Numbered from the stretch's first letter, positions 45,567 through 57,516 are shown. The stretch is 64,000 nt of DNA from Limnoperna fortunei (GCA_944474755.1 OX104115.1:63368648-63432647), one strand, 5' to 3'. A program made the numbers and translations. Notes: a model not told the origin generated them from the letters alone.

Positions 45567-45720
45567 TAATAAAAATCATACTGCCTATGAACTCAGGTGT
45601 TAGGGTAGATTATCAAATGAAGAAAAAATTATCACCCGAGACGAAGTCGAGGGTGATAATTTTTTCTTCATGTGATAATCTACCAAAACACGCTTGTTCA
45701 GAGGCAGTATGATTATAATA
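45567..45720. repeat. large palindrome with ~75-bp arms
   Basis: Left arm AATCATACTGCC...GGTAGATTATCA...GAAGAAAAAATTATCACCC and inverted right arm. Apex CGAGACGAAGTCGAGG at about 45638-45653. The stem nearest the apex is almost perfect. Confidence 0.9.
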
Positions 45721-45724
45721 TCAT

Positions 45725-45842
45725 ATTAATAATCTGTTATATCAAATTAATAATCTGTTATAACAAATTAATAATCTTTTTTATCAAACTAAATAATCTG
45801 TTAAATCAAATTAATAATCTGTTATAACAAATTAATAATCTA
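45725..45842 (+). repeat. 21-bp satellite, about 5.5 copies
   Basis: The unit TTAATAATCTGTTATAACAA(A) repeats with few changes and directly abuts the palindrome on its left and repeat D copy 2 on its right. Confidence 0.9.
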
Positions 45843-45845
45843 ACC

Positions 45846-46077
45846 AATAGTAGAATACAATTAAACATATTAAATCAACATTACCATGAATTTCATCACA
45901 AATGACAACTGACGAATACCTTGGCCTAGAATTCATGAAGATTATGTCTATGGTCATATAATGATTTATGTAATACTCGAATTTAGAAAAAATTAATACA
46001 ATATTTTGACCTATACAATATTATAGACACGTGCAATTCGACAATGAATGTGTGTGTAATCAAAAGCCCTAAACAAT
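45846..46077 (+). repeat. direct repeat D, copy 2 (partial)
   Basis: Starts AATAGTAGAATACAATTAAA and ends AAAGCCCTAAACAAT. Lacks the first ~140 bp of copy 1. Confidence 0.8.
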
Positions 46078-46136
46078 ACATCAAATACGATACAGTAGGA
46101 TGCTTACACGCATTATACACATTTATTACATTTACC

Positions 46137-46165
46137 CCCCCCCCCCACACCCCCACCCCCAATTG
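46137..46165 (+). repeat. C-rich low-complexity tract
   Basis: A run of about 14 C followed by CACCCCCACCCCC. G-quadruplex potential on the minus strand; separates D copies 2 and 3. Confidence 0.9.
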
Positions 46166-46224
46166 CGTTCCAATACAACATTTTTAATTTACTATAACAT
46201 ATAAATTGTTTGACAAGATAAATG

Positions 46225-46531
46225 ACCATGAGTATAATTATATAAAAGTTTGGTTACAAAATCCTTTTTAGCTAAATATACCACGTGGAATGTCAGCCAC
46301 CTATAAGGTCAATGTAACATGGATCACAGTTAATTTGCTCTTTTAATAACTCGCCATTTAGGATTACTGTCCACCATTCCCATTAAGAAATGAATTCAAT
46401 AGTAGAATACAATTAAAGATATTAAATCAACATTACCATACATTTCCCCACACATAAAAACTGATGAAATGTTTAAAATTAAAGGAAACATCGGCCTTGA
46501 ATTCATGAAGATTATGCCCATGGTCATATAC
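46225..46531 (+). repeat. direct repeat D, copy 3
   Basis: ACCATGAGTATAATTATA through CCATGGTCATATACT. Corresponds to 34347-34637. Confidence 0.8.
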
Positions 46532-46539
46532 TTTAATAG

Positions 46540-47490
46540 TTCAATAGTTCAATTTATTATCGTTAAGCTATTTTAACAGCTTGTGACACATCAACAACAA
46601 ACAATTCTACAGAGAACATATCAAAAGTGCCTTGACCTCTGTTCTATTCACTGTTTTATAAAGAAACATAGATTCTGAACCTGTCGAAAATGTATTGGGT
46701 TTAATATGAGATTAAGTTTCTGTTTGTCATTTAAATCATTTATTTGTTTTTATTTTTAATTAATTCTGAAACATAATTTTGCCTTGGTGTTCAATTTTTG
46801 TGAAAGTAAGAGAAAATGCGGGCTTTATGTTCTATTTCTCCAAGGGACAGAAATTACAAAGTCGGGTATAACGACCGGAATTTCTAGGGAATCATAACTT
46901 TTTCTGAATTTTGTAATTAGTTTTCTATGTTCAAAGTTTTTCCGAGAAAAAACGAGTTCAAGTTATAGGCTTGTTTTAAGTCTTTATTTAGAATAATTTA
47001 ATTTTATCATTTAACTGAACTATTTAATTAGTAAAATGTCCGTTATAATATCCATACCCATAAGATTTAATGACCTTTTCCAATGAATTGACCTCATTGC
47101 TGGCTTTACTTGATGTTAGTTTAGTTAAATCAAGTGAAGTTTGTGAAATAATGTCTTGGATATAAGTATACAAAGAATACACATTTGTTTTATTACAAAC
47201 AAAATGCTTTCTTAAGGAGTGGATTAATGTTATCTAATATATTATTTGTAGCAAAACGGTAATACTTGTCTTTAATAGGATTTTCTAAGTGAAATCTACC
47301 TAATTCTAGAAGTGTAGCTAAGTTGGAGGAATTCTCCTAGTACCTAATAAACGATTTATCTTTTTTCAAATGTTATATCTATAAAAGAGAAGCCATCTAT
47401 GGTTTTTGCATGAATTTTAGCTCTATAATATGGTAGATATGAATTCATCAAGCATTTTGCATTTTTCAGCATTATCAGTCAAAACAGGTC
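46540..47490. other. no gene recognised
   Basis: AT-rich unique sequence without domains or repeats. Confidence 0.5.
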
Positions 47491-47503
47491 TAATTAAGGA
47501 ATC

Positions 47504-49427
47504 GGGGCCGAATGGTAAGGTAGTTATTGACCCACTGTTGAACACGTGGTCTGTCAGCACTGAGATTGCGGGTTCGAGTCTCACTGCGGGCAGGGTGTAT
47601 TCAACTCCAATCTTAGTTGACTAGGATTGCCAGTTTTCCTACCGAAGGTCGGGGGTTGTCTTCGATACTTCGGCTTCCTCCCCAATAAAACTGGACGCCA
47701 TTATATTGTAACGAATGAACTTTTTATCACATTGTGTTTTCTGTAACAAATGCACATGGCCTGGGAATATTTCGCTTCTCTCGATGTTTGACAAATGTGT
47801 CTCCCATTTTTACCCACCTTGCTTGATTTCTCACATTGTCAGTGTCCTCATAATATATATTTTGCGGTGTTCAAACATTGGTATTCCTAGATATTTGAGA
47901 TATATTGTACCAATAATTTTTTGAACATGTGTTTGCATTACGAATACCGTCACTTCCGGTGCCCCGATCATGTTTTTGTTTATTATTTGTTTGTGTAATG
48001 CTGTTATGCAAATAAGTACGAGTGTGAGACCTTGATTTACTGAAAAGTACAGAAGTCGTAAAACTGTATCAATACGAATACGGTTTTCTAGCGATTTTTT
48101 GTGAATTTATTGACTTAAACTCGATTTGTTAATAATTTTATATTGTAGTCATTTTTAGGTTCCTAAAACGAACTTTTTAGGAAGTTTATTGTATATTTTT
48201 CAACTATCGGGGATTCATTTTCCTTAGTTTCAGGCTCTTCATCCACATAGTTTCCCGTTTAGGATAAACGGGGTATTTAAAGCAGATTCCCGTTTTTGTC
48301 GGGGTTCTTCCCCTGATCTCTTTTCACCAGACCACCAGTGCAGACGTTCTTTTTGCTTAGTGTCAAGACATCCTGATTTTAAAGTGTGGCTATACTAAGA
48401 TACACATTTTTACCATTGGATTTTCGGAATTTACCGGTCATTTTAGGGCGATATTTTCTTGTCCTAGACCAGTATTAAATTAAACGAATGTATATGAGCA
48501 GTCTGTCTATGTTTGCCAGTTACTCTGGAAAATGCCCTCCCCCTTTTCCCCTATGTAAGGACAATTGCTGGAACGTTACAAGTCATGTAAGCTGAGTTTT
48601 CCAGTACACAGAGAAACTAATTTTTAAACATATTTATTTATTTCATTTCCTCAATTTTTCGTTTAAGATGACAAACAGCAACATATATTTCAAGTCTATA
48701 ACTCTTTATTAAATATAATAAAATAAAAACAGTAGTTTTCTTCAATCAATTGATTGAAGTCTGTTCTTCTGTGAGATCCAGATGACTGTAAAAGTTACTT
48801 ATTGTTTGTTCATATAGAAACTAATAACAAATATAACTTATTATGAAGTCCTCGAAGTAAAGTAGCAGGATCCCATGCAGATAAGAGGTCTCTATTGATA
48901 CCCTGGCTAACTCATGAGACGGTAGTTTTGTTCGACTGTCCGTTCATCAGGTAGAGCATATTAATCGGTGTTTTAGTTTGGAATTTCTGTCCTTGACTTC
49001 TCTTTGAGTGTTGTTTTTTAAGATTCCGTTTTAGAGAATAGCTTCTGCGTTCTCTTATTTCAGATACGTTCTGATTTATAGAACTTATGAAAAGAGACTG
49101 TATACTTTGTCCAGACCACAATTTCCCTTGAATATTTAATATCGCCTCCACCCCCAATTTCGATTATTCCACTGCTCTGGCCTTGTATGGCCCCAAACAA
49201 ATAAATAACAGTAATAATATTCAATAACATTTAGACAAAGCTTGTCTCACCTCTCTATTCTAGAGTATTGTAAATACTCTAGTGAGGTTCCAGTGTACCT
49301 TCAAACGTTGGTGGTATCAGAAGAAATATACATAAGAGTACTCTACTCGGCCGACCCTGTTACAATAAAGCTGAATAATTGCCAAAAGTGGCGTTGAAAA
49401 CCATTCAAACAAACAAACAAACAAACA
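47504..49427 (+). mobile_element. tRNA-derived SINE split by a 1.66-kb insertion
   Basis: The head (47504-47705) has the box A remnant GGGGCCGAATGGTAAGG, box B GGTTCGAGTCTC, GCGGGCAGGGTGTATTC and ACTGGACGCCATTATA. The tail (49367-49427), AAAGCTGAATAATTGCC...ACCATTCAAACAAAC, continues the same SINE. The target duplication AATTAAGGAATC (47492-47503 and 49428-49439) brackets head and tail, proving they are one insertion. Confidence 0.9.
47706..49366. mobile_element. insert inside the SINE, ends TTGTAAC...GTTACAA, TA duplication
   Basis: Interrupts the SINE between ATTATA and TAAAGCTGAA. The 7-bp ends are inverted (TTGTAAC / GTTACAA) with TA on both sides, but no longer TIR is visible, so a Tc1/mariner-like non-autonomous element is only a suggestion. 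The interior has a small hairpin GTTTAGGATAAAC near 48258 and CTAGAGTATTGTAAATACTCTAG at 49260. No recognisable protein; the 81-codon minus frame at 48912-49157 is unassigned. Confidence 0.55.
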
Positions 49428-49867
49428 AATTAAGGAATCAAATAATGAACAAGCTACTTTTACTAGTACATTACCTATAGCTGCAAATCTTGCATACAAG
49501 GCAAATAGTATCTTTTTGGCTTTTCAGCTAAATAATTTAGAATAGAAGACTTGTTTCCAGTTTAGTTAAACACTATTCAAAGAAATTTATAATCTATAAC
49601 TGTTTATATCATTTCTTTTTATAGAATAATGAATTTTTATCTTTTCAATTGTTTTTTAAACCCCAAAGTTATAGTTTTTTACTGTTCTCAAAGTGAAGCT
49701 CGAACTTAGACACGATATTGTCTGCAGTGAATGAAGATAAGCAAAAATACCGTGAAACTGTTTATTCGCGAAGTAATATTTATCATATGTGGATTCGTAA
49801 AAATTCAAAAGAACTTTTGGAAAATTTAAAATCAAGATCGATAGCCTAACTTTTATATCTTAGAACA

Positions 49868-50440
49868 TTTGATTTTTCAATTCTTTATACTACCTTGCCG
49901 CACAAAAAACTAAAATCCCGTCTGAAGGAAATCATACATAAAGTCTTCGCTTCAACATATGCCTACAAATATGTAATTTTAAGTTACGACAATACGTTTT
50001 TACTACTAACTAAAGAACCAATGGGTACAAACTATGAGCACTCCTTGTCGTTTTGTTACTGTATTCTTATCAAGCTGGATTTCTTTGACTTCTTATTTAA
50101 GACAAAAAGATAGCAGAAACTAGGTTTGCTGAATGGCTTCTGACCTTGAAATGAAAGAAACCGCAGAAACAGCTTTATCTACATCATTTTTTAGACTTGT
50201 ATCTCGAATATGACACCAACGTTCATCTAAGCACAACAATTTTCGACAAACGAGAAGATTTTAACTTCAAAATTATATATTGTCCTCACTTATGCAGCAA
50301 TATTCCATCTTCTCCTGCATACGGTGTCTATATTTCTAAACTGGTCAGGTATGCAAGAGCATGTAGCGAGTATACTAATTTTTGCAAACGTCACCAATTT
50401 CTTCAGGATAAACTTTTTACCAATGGTTTTTATTGGGTTC
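49868..50440 (+). pseudogene. reverse-transcriptase remnant, Penelope-like or related
   Basis: Broken frames contain, in order, FDFSILYTTLPHKKLKSRL (RT block with the YTxxP motif), a PMGTNYEHSL segment (from a G-x-PMGTN block), and FDKREDFNF...SNIPSSPAYGVYISKLV and RYARAC (C-terminal RT/thumb region). These match the layout of Penelope-like and related RTs common in bivalves. The palm catalytic YxDD block is missing between 50010 and 50190, where a deletion has joined the segments. No intact ORF. Confidence 0.6.
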
Positions 50441-50589
50441 GGGTTACTCACTTCCTGTCTTTGTGTTTTTGGTTTTTATTTTGCGTTTTATATGTTTGTC
50501 TGTATTTGTAATTGTCCTTTGACTTTCGGCTCATGTTGTTCGGTCGGTTTCCTTTGCTGTTTTTCTTATGAACCAAAATTACAATAAAA

Positions 50590-52055
50590 CTAAGTTTTAC
50601 TATAGATACCACTTCCTTGGTGAAAAATATTTTATCTCGTTTAAAAATAGGGTAGCAGATAGTTTTCCCCATCTACGATGATTATTGGATACACCTATTA
50701 TTGACTAGTGGTATATTCTACAACTTCCGTTTCAATCACCATATCAACTCACACAGTTATGGAAGCAGGAGTTTTGGCATGCCATACAACCTTGTTTAAC
50801 CCACCATTTCTTTTGAAATAACTGTACCAAGTCGAGACAATCCTGTAGTATCTACATTTTTTTGTTCGTTTTGGAGTTTGCCGGTGTCTCGGACTGTGTC
50901 TGATTTGTGGATTTGTCTTTCTGAAAGTTTCCTCGGTGTTCGGAATTATATTATTAGCTTCATTCATTAATATATTCTGTTTAAAATAAAATAAAACATA
51001 ATAAAATGCACTCATCTATAAATTAAAAATAAAATATCACCAGAATGAAACTTAAAGATATTCAACCACTGAAAGTAAGGAAGCGCCTAACCGGATCTAT
51101 TTTATAGTACGGACTAGGTCTCATTATCTTTCAGTCGGTAGACTATTGTAAGGCATCCATTCTCGGAATTTGAGGTTCTGATATGTTTACTTCAAATTGA
51201 AATTAAATCTTCACATATTCATCCAAATTATTTGTTATAAATTTCTTTTGTAATTTAATAATTGTTTAATTTCATATCAGAATATTAAAAAGGGATTTAT
51301 TTGCAAAATAATTAGGCAAATATGAATTTCTTGATAATAAAAATATCTACTGTTATCTAATATATTTTCAATAATTATGCAAGTACGTGTTTCACCTAGT
51401 ACGTAATAGTTTTGTTTTTATTTTAAATCTGATTGGTTGTTTGGAGTATGTTGTATTTGGGCTCAAGTCCTAACGTGTCATAAAAATATCTCTAAATGTC
51501 ATATAATTTGTTCTACTGTTTATACAGTTATGATAGTGCTGACATCTTTCCTGCAATATTGTTTAAAGTTCGGATTACATATATCAAGGTTTTATTCATC
51601 GATGATTGGTCGTAGATGTTACTTATTTTATTTTTAAGATGCATTTTTATTATTGTTAAAATTAGTTAAATATAGACAAAAACAGTTTTATGAAGACAAT
51701 CTTATTATAATATTTTTTTAAATATCTTACATAATACGAAAGACACTTTTAAACTAAAAAATATATAAACTTCTTAACTGAAAAAAATATTTTTTAAGAT
51801 TTTACAATTAACGAGCAAATTTTTAAATTTATTAATACATGCCATTGTTTTTACTAATTACTTTAAACAGAAAACTAATCTCGTTCATTTTGGAGGCAAC
51901 AAGCTGACGCATTTTAAGTATTTCCCTATAAGAAATTAACATCCGAGTCCCTAAGACATTTATTTTAATCAATATTCAATAATCTGGTAAATTTCTGGAA
52001 TGACATTTCATGCTGCTGTGGTGCTTCCACCTTTTACAATTTTATTATATTTGGT
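50590..52055. other. no gene recognised; old repeat debris
   Basis: Contains fragments that look like 3' parts of the RT remnant (50580-51000), then AT-rich unique DNA. The minus frame 50749-51015 has a basic RHRQTPKRTKKCRYY segment but no domain I can name. Confidence 0.4.
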
Positions 52056-52061
52056 TTGACT

Positions 52062-52275
52062 TTTTTAAAAACATTTGTAGGAGCAAAAACTCCCAAAAGT
52101 CGAAACACTGTTTAAAGATTTCAAACGTGTTCGCTTGGTTATTGGTTGAATTGAATTTAACACCACTTTCAGCTACTGTTCAGCTATATCGTGGCGTCCA
52201 TTTTGTTTTTGGTGGGGGAGAAAGTCGGAGTATCTTTTAAAAACCCAGGACCTTCGGTAGGGAAACTGGCAATAA
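52062..52275 (+). repeat. segmental duplicate S copy 1 with minus-strand SINE tail
   Basis: 52062-52180 is almost identical to 54078-54200 (AAACATTTGTAGGAGCAAAA...TTGGTTATTGGTTGAATTG). From about 52150 a minus-strand SINE begins (TTTAACACCACTTTCAGC, then ATCGTGGCGTCC, ACCTTCGGTAGGG). It is cut at about 52275 where the minisatellite begins. Confidence 0.8.
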
Positions 52276-52289
52276 AACATGTCTGTTTA

Positions 52290-52825
52290 AATGTTGTTTA
52301 ACAGATATAGTAGCCAGCTTATATCTTCAACATATAGAGTAGCCGGGGTAATGCTTTAATAAACATATATAGCAGACGGCTTAGTGCTTTAATTAACATA
52401 TATAGTAGACGGAGTAATACTTTAAAATATATACTAACCGGCGTAGTGCTTTAATTAACATATACAGTAGACGGAGTAGTGCTTTGAAATATATAATAGC
52501 CGGCGTAGTGCTTTTAACATATGTAGCAGCCGGCGAAGTACTTTAATTAACATATATACTAGCCGGTGTAGTGCTTTAATAAAACATATATATAGCAGAC
52601 GGCGTAGTGCTTAAGTTAACATAAACAGTAGACGGAGTAGTGCTTTAAACTATATACTAGCCGGAATAGTGCTTTAACATATATAGCAGCCGGCGTTGTG
52701 TTCTAAAACATATAGTAGCCGACGTAGTGTTTTAACATTAACATATATAGCAGCCGACGTATTGCTTTAACATATAAAGTAGACGATGTAGTGCTTTAAC
52801 ATATATAGCAGTCGACGTGGTGTTT
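52290..52825 (+). repeat. minisatellite, about 17 units of 28-38 bp
   Basis: Units vary on AGCCGGCGTAGTGCTTTAA plus TTAACATATATAGTAG, with alternating AGACGG and AGCCGG variants. Copy length changes by loss or gain of the AATTAAC part. Confidence 0.9.
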
Positions 52826-52829
52826 CGCT

Positions 52830-53930
52830 CCACTCGCGAAAAGACATAAAATTTTTATCACTCGTGAAAGATCAACCGGTCTTTTCCAAAAACGTATGAA
52901 AGAACCTATTATTCTGTTTAATTTACCCTCGACATTCATTTAATGTAATATAAAACAGATTTGGACTAAAATTAACGGAAAACAAATAAGAGTTATGTCT
53001 ATTGTCATATATTAAACCTCGAATTATGGCGTAATTTAAATTTTAGCCCAAAAATAGGTCAAAGCAATAAACTCAAATATGTAAACAGAGTTAAAATTTA
53101 ATTTTAGTTCAACAGCATGACGTCAAATAGATGTAAAAATAATGTTTAAAAAATACTTCTTAAATAAACGTTCTTATAAATGAAGTGTTTAAATACACCA
53201 GTAAGAGCAATACACCGTCCTTATTCAAGCATTATTATATACTAATTTAGACACATGCATTTAACTGTCCCTGTTTACAATGGTAAATATTTATAATTGA
53301 AAATCTGTTATGAAACGCAAGAAATTCATTGAGCTTTCATGTTTTGCTATGAATCGGAATCTTATGCGGTATATGCTGGATGGATGCTGGATGCATTTTG
53401 TGGGAAAAGATGTGTTTGAGAAATAAATGTTTCATAAATTGTCAATCTAATTAAAATTAATTCTTTCACTTGCTCCCCGGTTTTTGTTATTGGCTGCATA
53501 GATGATACATTGTAAAGGTCACTGTGGTAAAGGTTAACTTTAAATATATATATATATAAGTGATTAACCAAACCACAAGCCTCACTATTCAATTTAAAAT
53601 ATCACTAAACACGCGATGAGGCTGAGTTGAAATGAAATTTTAATACATAATAAATAATTCAAGAAAAAACAAAAGAGGATTTGATACAAAATGCAGACAC
53701 AATATTTTAATTGAGCATATATTTGCCCTCCTGTGGTAAATCTATACTCTATACTTGCCGTTTCAAGAAAGAGTGGACACTTGATAAAAATTTGAGGGTT
53801 GATATGAAATCACGTGATTTCTTCGATGCAGAATACAATACTTGTAAAAGTTATACTAACTGTAGCCATGTAACCATTAAAAAGTTTTTTAACAGACTCC
53901 GAGATAACTACCAATTCTTGTTTATTTAAG
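52830..53930. other. no gene recognised
   Basis: AT-rich unique sequence. A (TA)n run lies near 53545-53560. The 72-codon frame 53711-53929 has no domain. Confidence 0.5.
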
Positions 53931-53934
53931 TCGA

Positions 53935-54080
53935 AAAGACCAGATCCGATGATCAACAGTTGGTTTTTATTGCTATTTAGGTAAAGACCAGATCCGATGA
54001 TCAACAGTTGGTTTTTATTGCTATTTAGGTGGCCTAAATAGCAATAAAAACCAACTGTTGATCATCGGATCTGGTCTTTT
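53935..54080. repeat. palindrome with direct-direct-inverted triplication
   Basis: A ~47-bp block (AGACCAGATCCGATGATCAA...GCTATTTAGGT) occurs twice in tandem (about 53937-53983 and 53987-54033) and then once inverted (about 54034-54080). The three copies are virtually identical. Confidence 0.95.
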
Positions 54081-54210
54081 TTAAAAACATTTGTAGGAGC
54101 AAAAACTCCCAAAAGTCGAAACACTGTTTAAAGATTTAAAACGTGTTCGCTTGGTTATTGGTTGAATTGAATTTAACGCCACTTTCAGCTACTGTTCACC
54201 GAGGCCAATG
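54078..54210 (+). repeat. segmental duplicate S copy 2 with internally deleted SINE
   Basis: Matches 52062-52190. The SINE part retains only its 3' end (TTTAACGCCACTTTCAGC) joined to its 5' head (CACCGAGGCCAATGACG) on the minus strand; the middle is lost. Confidence 0.8.
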
Positions 54211-54214
54211 ACGT

Positions 54215-54980
54215 TCGTTTCATGGAGACATTAATCTTTTATAATCTCACACACTACGACACGTATCAAATAACGAATTAATAGACATATCTAAATTTAG
54301 CGAACAGATAAAACGTTTAAAGATTTTCACTTGTAAAAAAAAGAAAAAGTAGAAAGGAAGTCCGTTATATTTATGCATAATATAGTCAAATAAATCTCAA
54401 CGTAGAGCCAGTTTACTACGGATAAGATCTTAAACCTTTCAAAAATCTTGATGTGAAAATGCAATGTTTATATAATTAAAAAAGGTTATTTTAATTAATA
54501 TTCAATATCTGATAACTTCTGTAATAGCAGTTCATGCAGCTGTCGTGTTTTACTTTATGTTTAAAGCTATATTATATAATTCTTATACTTCTCATACTTC
54601 TTTCTGCTCATACTACTTTCTATGACAATAAAAATTATTTTTCCAAAGTTTTCAAACATTTTGTCTACAAAGTTCTATCGACCGGTGAATCGAACATTTC
54701 CGGTTTTAAGTTTTCCCGTATGGGAAGGTAAAGGCGCGGCCAATTAAAAAATAACAATTTTTTTAAGGATAACTTTTCGCGCGGTTTTCCTGACAACTTC
54801 AACCAAATGTATTCTTTCAACACTGTAGCATTCCCCTCCGCTACCGCGACAGGAAATAATAGTAAGTGATTTAAGCCAAATAAAAGCACTACATCCCTCT
54901 ATGCCGTTTAATAGCTGTATATTATTCGGTGCTTCAGTGTAGCCGACGCCAGAAACGTTGAAACATTGTAGATGGTTACG
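54215..54980. other. no gene recognised
   Basis: AT-rich. 54497-54545 is a weak match to 51972-52030, hinting that the S duplication was originally larger. Confidence 0.4.
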
Positions 54981-54985
54981 ACTAA

Positions 54986-55402
54986 TTACCCAGTCAATAA
55001 CTATAATAGGATTAAAAAATACTAAGGACCGACAGGGACGGATCCTTGATTGTATGTTGGGGGAGAAATGATACGGAGAGGGGTCTAGAGGGTTGAAAAT
55101 AACAACAAAAAGGACAAATTTTAAAAGCATGCCATTATTAATGAGTACATTTTAACTCCATGTAATCAATACAAATTCAACCTTACGTATCATATTAACC
55201 CATTGGACCCCTCTCCAAATCATTGTGGCCTCTCCCAAACAAAAATCATGGATCAGCTCCTGCCTGACTTAGTATTTTTTAACTATGTTATTGACTGGGT
55301 CATTAGTCAACAGCTGATCTTTTGGACCCGGCTTCGGGCAACGGTTCAGATAGAGGACCAACAGTCATCTGTTGACTGATGACCCAGTCTATAACTGTTT
55401 TG
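54986..55402. repeat. foldback element with ~115-bp arms plus third partial arm
   Basis: 54986-55098 and 55195-55318 are inverted copies (CTAAT(T/G)ACCCAGTCAATAAC, TTAAAAAATACTAAG, GAGAGGGGTC). A third segment 55357-55402 (GTTGACTGATGACCCAGTCT) is again inverted to 55290-55325, with CCCGGCTTCGGG at 55327 as the apex of the second hairpin. The outer antisense frames (54665-55130) are by-products. Confidence 0.8.
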
Positions 55403-55404
55403 CT

Positions 55405-57515
55405 GCAAGGACTACATATTAGTCTGAATTATAATTTCTTTCGTTTCAAAAGCAATTTTTAACTGAGAAATTTAACTTTTTATCTGTCGATTACATTTGA
55501 CGACCTTTAGTAGATTGTTAGGTGTCCTTGTTTGAGGTGTTTACTGCTTTATTTTATTATTGACAATCTCTAGCCAATTAAAATCATTCCCAGCTGTTCA
55601 ACAGAACAGCCCCTATAAACTATTGATCTCAGAACTTATTATATAATGCTGTCAAAAATATCAGAATATTTACAAGAATCTTCTACAATTTATATAGGGA
55701 CAATACAATGAAGAATAACAAATATATATTATACTTTAAAGATTTATTTTCCATTTATGTCCTTGTTTTGATACTAAAATTCCGGATTCGTCCGGTTTTA
55801 CCAGAATTTTATATACCATTTATATGCGTCTTGAAGTCTATTACGGATGTCAAGAATTCTTTAATATGAAATATTCGCTGAACTCTTTTAGAACATATTT
55901 ATCAGAAAATACGGACACACACGGCTCAGCTGGTTGAGAATATCAGTATTTACTATCAGTTCGTTTGAAAGTGTAGTTGAACCATTCCCAACTAATATTA
56001 CATATAAATGTTAATGATGATTCTAAAAACTTTTACTCTGTTTTGAGTTAATTCAGTGAAATTATATTGTTTAACACTGAACATTTTTATTGTCAATGGA
56101 GTGAGAACTTGTTCCTGGTTGTTAAAGTTGTTTAAATATTTCCTTTTAAGTTAAATTTACGAAAGCTGGAAAAATAAATAGAAGCGGAAGGAAAACAGAA
56201 AATAAAGCAACAGAAAACAGACAAAATAAACATAGCGTATCTTAAACATGGAAGATGGAGGAATATTGTCAGTGATACATAAAATTTCTTAACATATTCT
56301 TCTATAAAAGCCCGATTCATTAATTATAATATAGAAAATAGTTCATAGCACTTTGGGTCGATGCCAGTATATGGACCTGTTAGTCACCGGCACCAAAAAC
56401 ATATGTGGACCTCAGCTTTGCTTAGGTCCACCCTTGTTTTGTGGGTAACTGCCTGTTCCCTATACCTCATATGACCCTCAGTGCCATGAATTATTGTTAA
56501 CTATATATTTTTTTGTGTTAAGTTCAAATATTATCATTTTCTTAATTATTCACGGTTTCGCAATACTTCACGGTTTTCATAATACCCAGCGTCATGTATT
56601 TATTGTCTATTTACTTTTTCATAAAATTTCAAGATTTTTTAGACCGTCATATTTTCTACGAAGGTCTGATTTTTTTTTATAAGCATCTGGTCCCTTAATA
56701 AATACTGTTATAGCAGAAATGTTTATTAAAGTGGCTTTAAACCACTAACACACAATATCATATTATTCCAACTGATCCGTGTGTCTCCGTTCTTTCAGTT
56801 TTCTTTAGTTATTTCTTTATGCGTTTGTATTGTTTGTCTTTTGCTAATATTAACGAGCTGTATTGGTATTTAGAATTAACGGTCGAGTTTGTTGGTTATG
56901 TATTGTGCATATGCAGTTTTTGTTGTATTTTTGTTGGTGGGATTCGTTTCTGCAAGTCTGTGTTGTTACGGTGTTATAATAGAGCGGAGGGTTAGATCTA
57001 GTCCACGCCTCCATGTAATGCCTTTTATTTATAATGGCCAGTAGTTTATTCCCCCGTACTTTTTTATTGATGCCATGTGTTTGTCGTTATTTTGCGATGC
57101 GTTGTTTGGTCCTTTAGTGATTAATTGAATTGTTAGATATGAGTTCGATGTTTCTCACTGGTTGAGATATCCTTGTCTCAATCCGTGGCTAAGATAAGAA
57201 TTGCACGCTCCTTTTCCCGTAAAAAAATGTATTGTGACGTCAACTGTCTGTTCAGCAATAAAAATCATAAAATACTTGTTTAATTGTGTTGGTTTACTAT
57301 GCCTCTTTAAAAATTAGCATGAAAACAACTTATCTGAGCTTTCATGACCCAATTTATGCCACAATAAGATAGCGGTAAACATCAAAACAAACACTGACGC
57401 AACAAATGTACACTGGAGATTATGTTCAGCGTAGATAACTATATTTGTTGACATCTTCCAACAGAACAGAACATAAATTTTTAACGAATTAGTGAGAAAT
57501 AGAATCAAACATAGG
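55405..57515. other. no gene recognised
   Basis: AT-rich. A small hairpin, GTGGACCTCAGCTTTGCTTA with GGTCCAC, lies near 56404-56430. No coding frame with a domain. Confidence 0.5.
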
Positions 57516-57516
57516 T

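Noticed and set aside
50197..50587. Membrane protein ORFs with hydrophobic C-termini
   Set aside because: The N-terminal part is RT remnant; the hydrophobic tail comes from reading T-rich untranslated DNA after the frame is lost.
54744..55130. 128-codon minus-strand ORF
   Set aside because: It runs across one arm of the 54986-55402 foldback, has no domain and no splice or promoter context.
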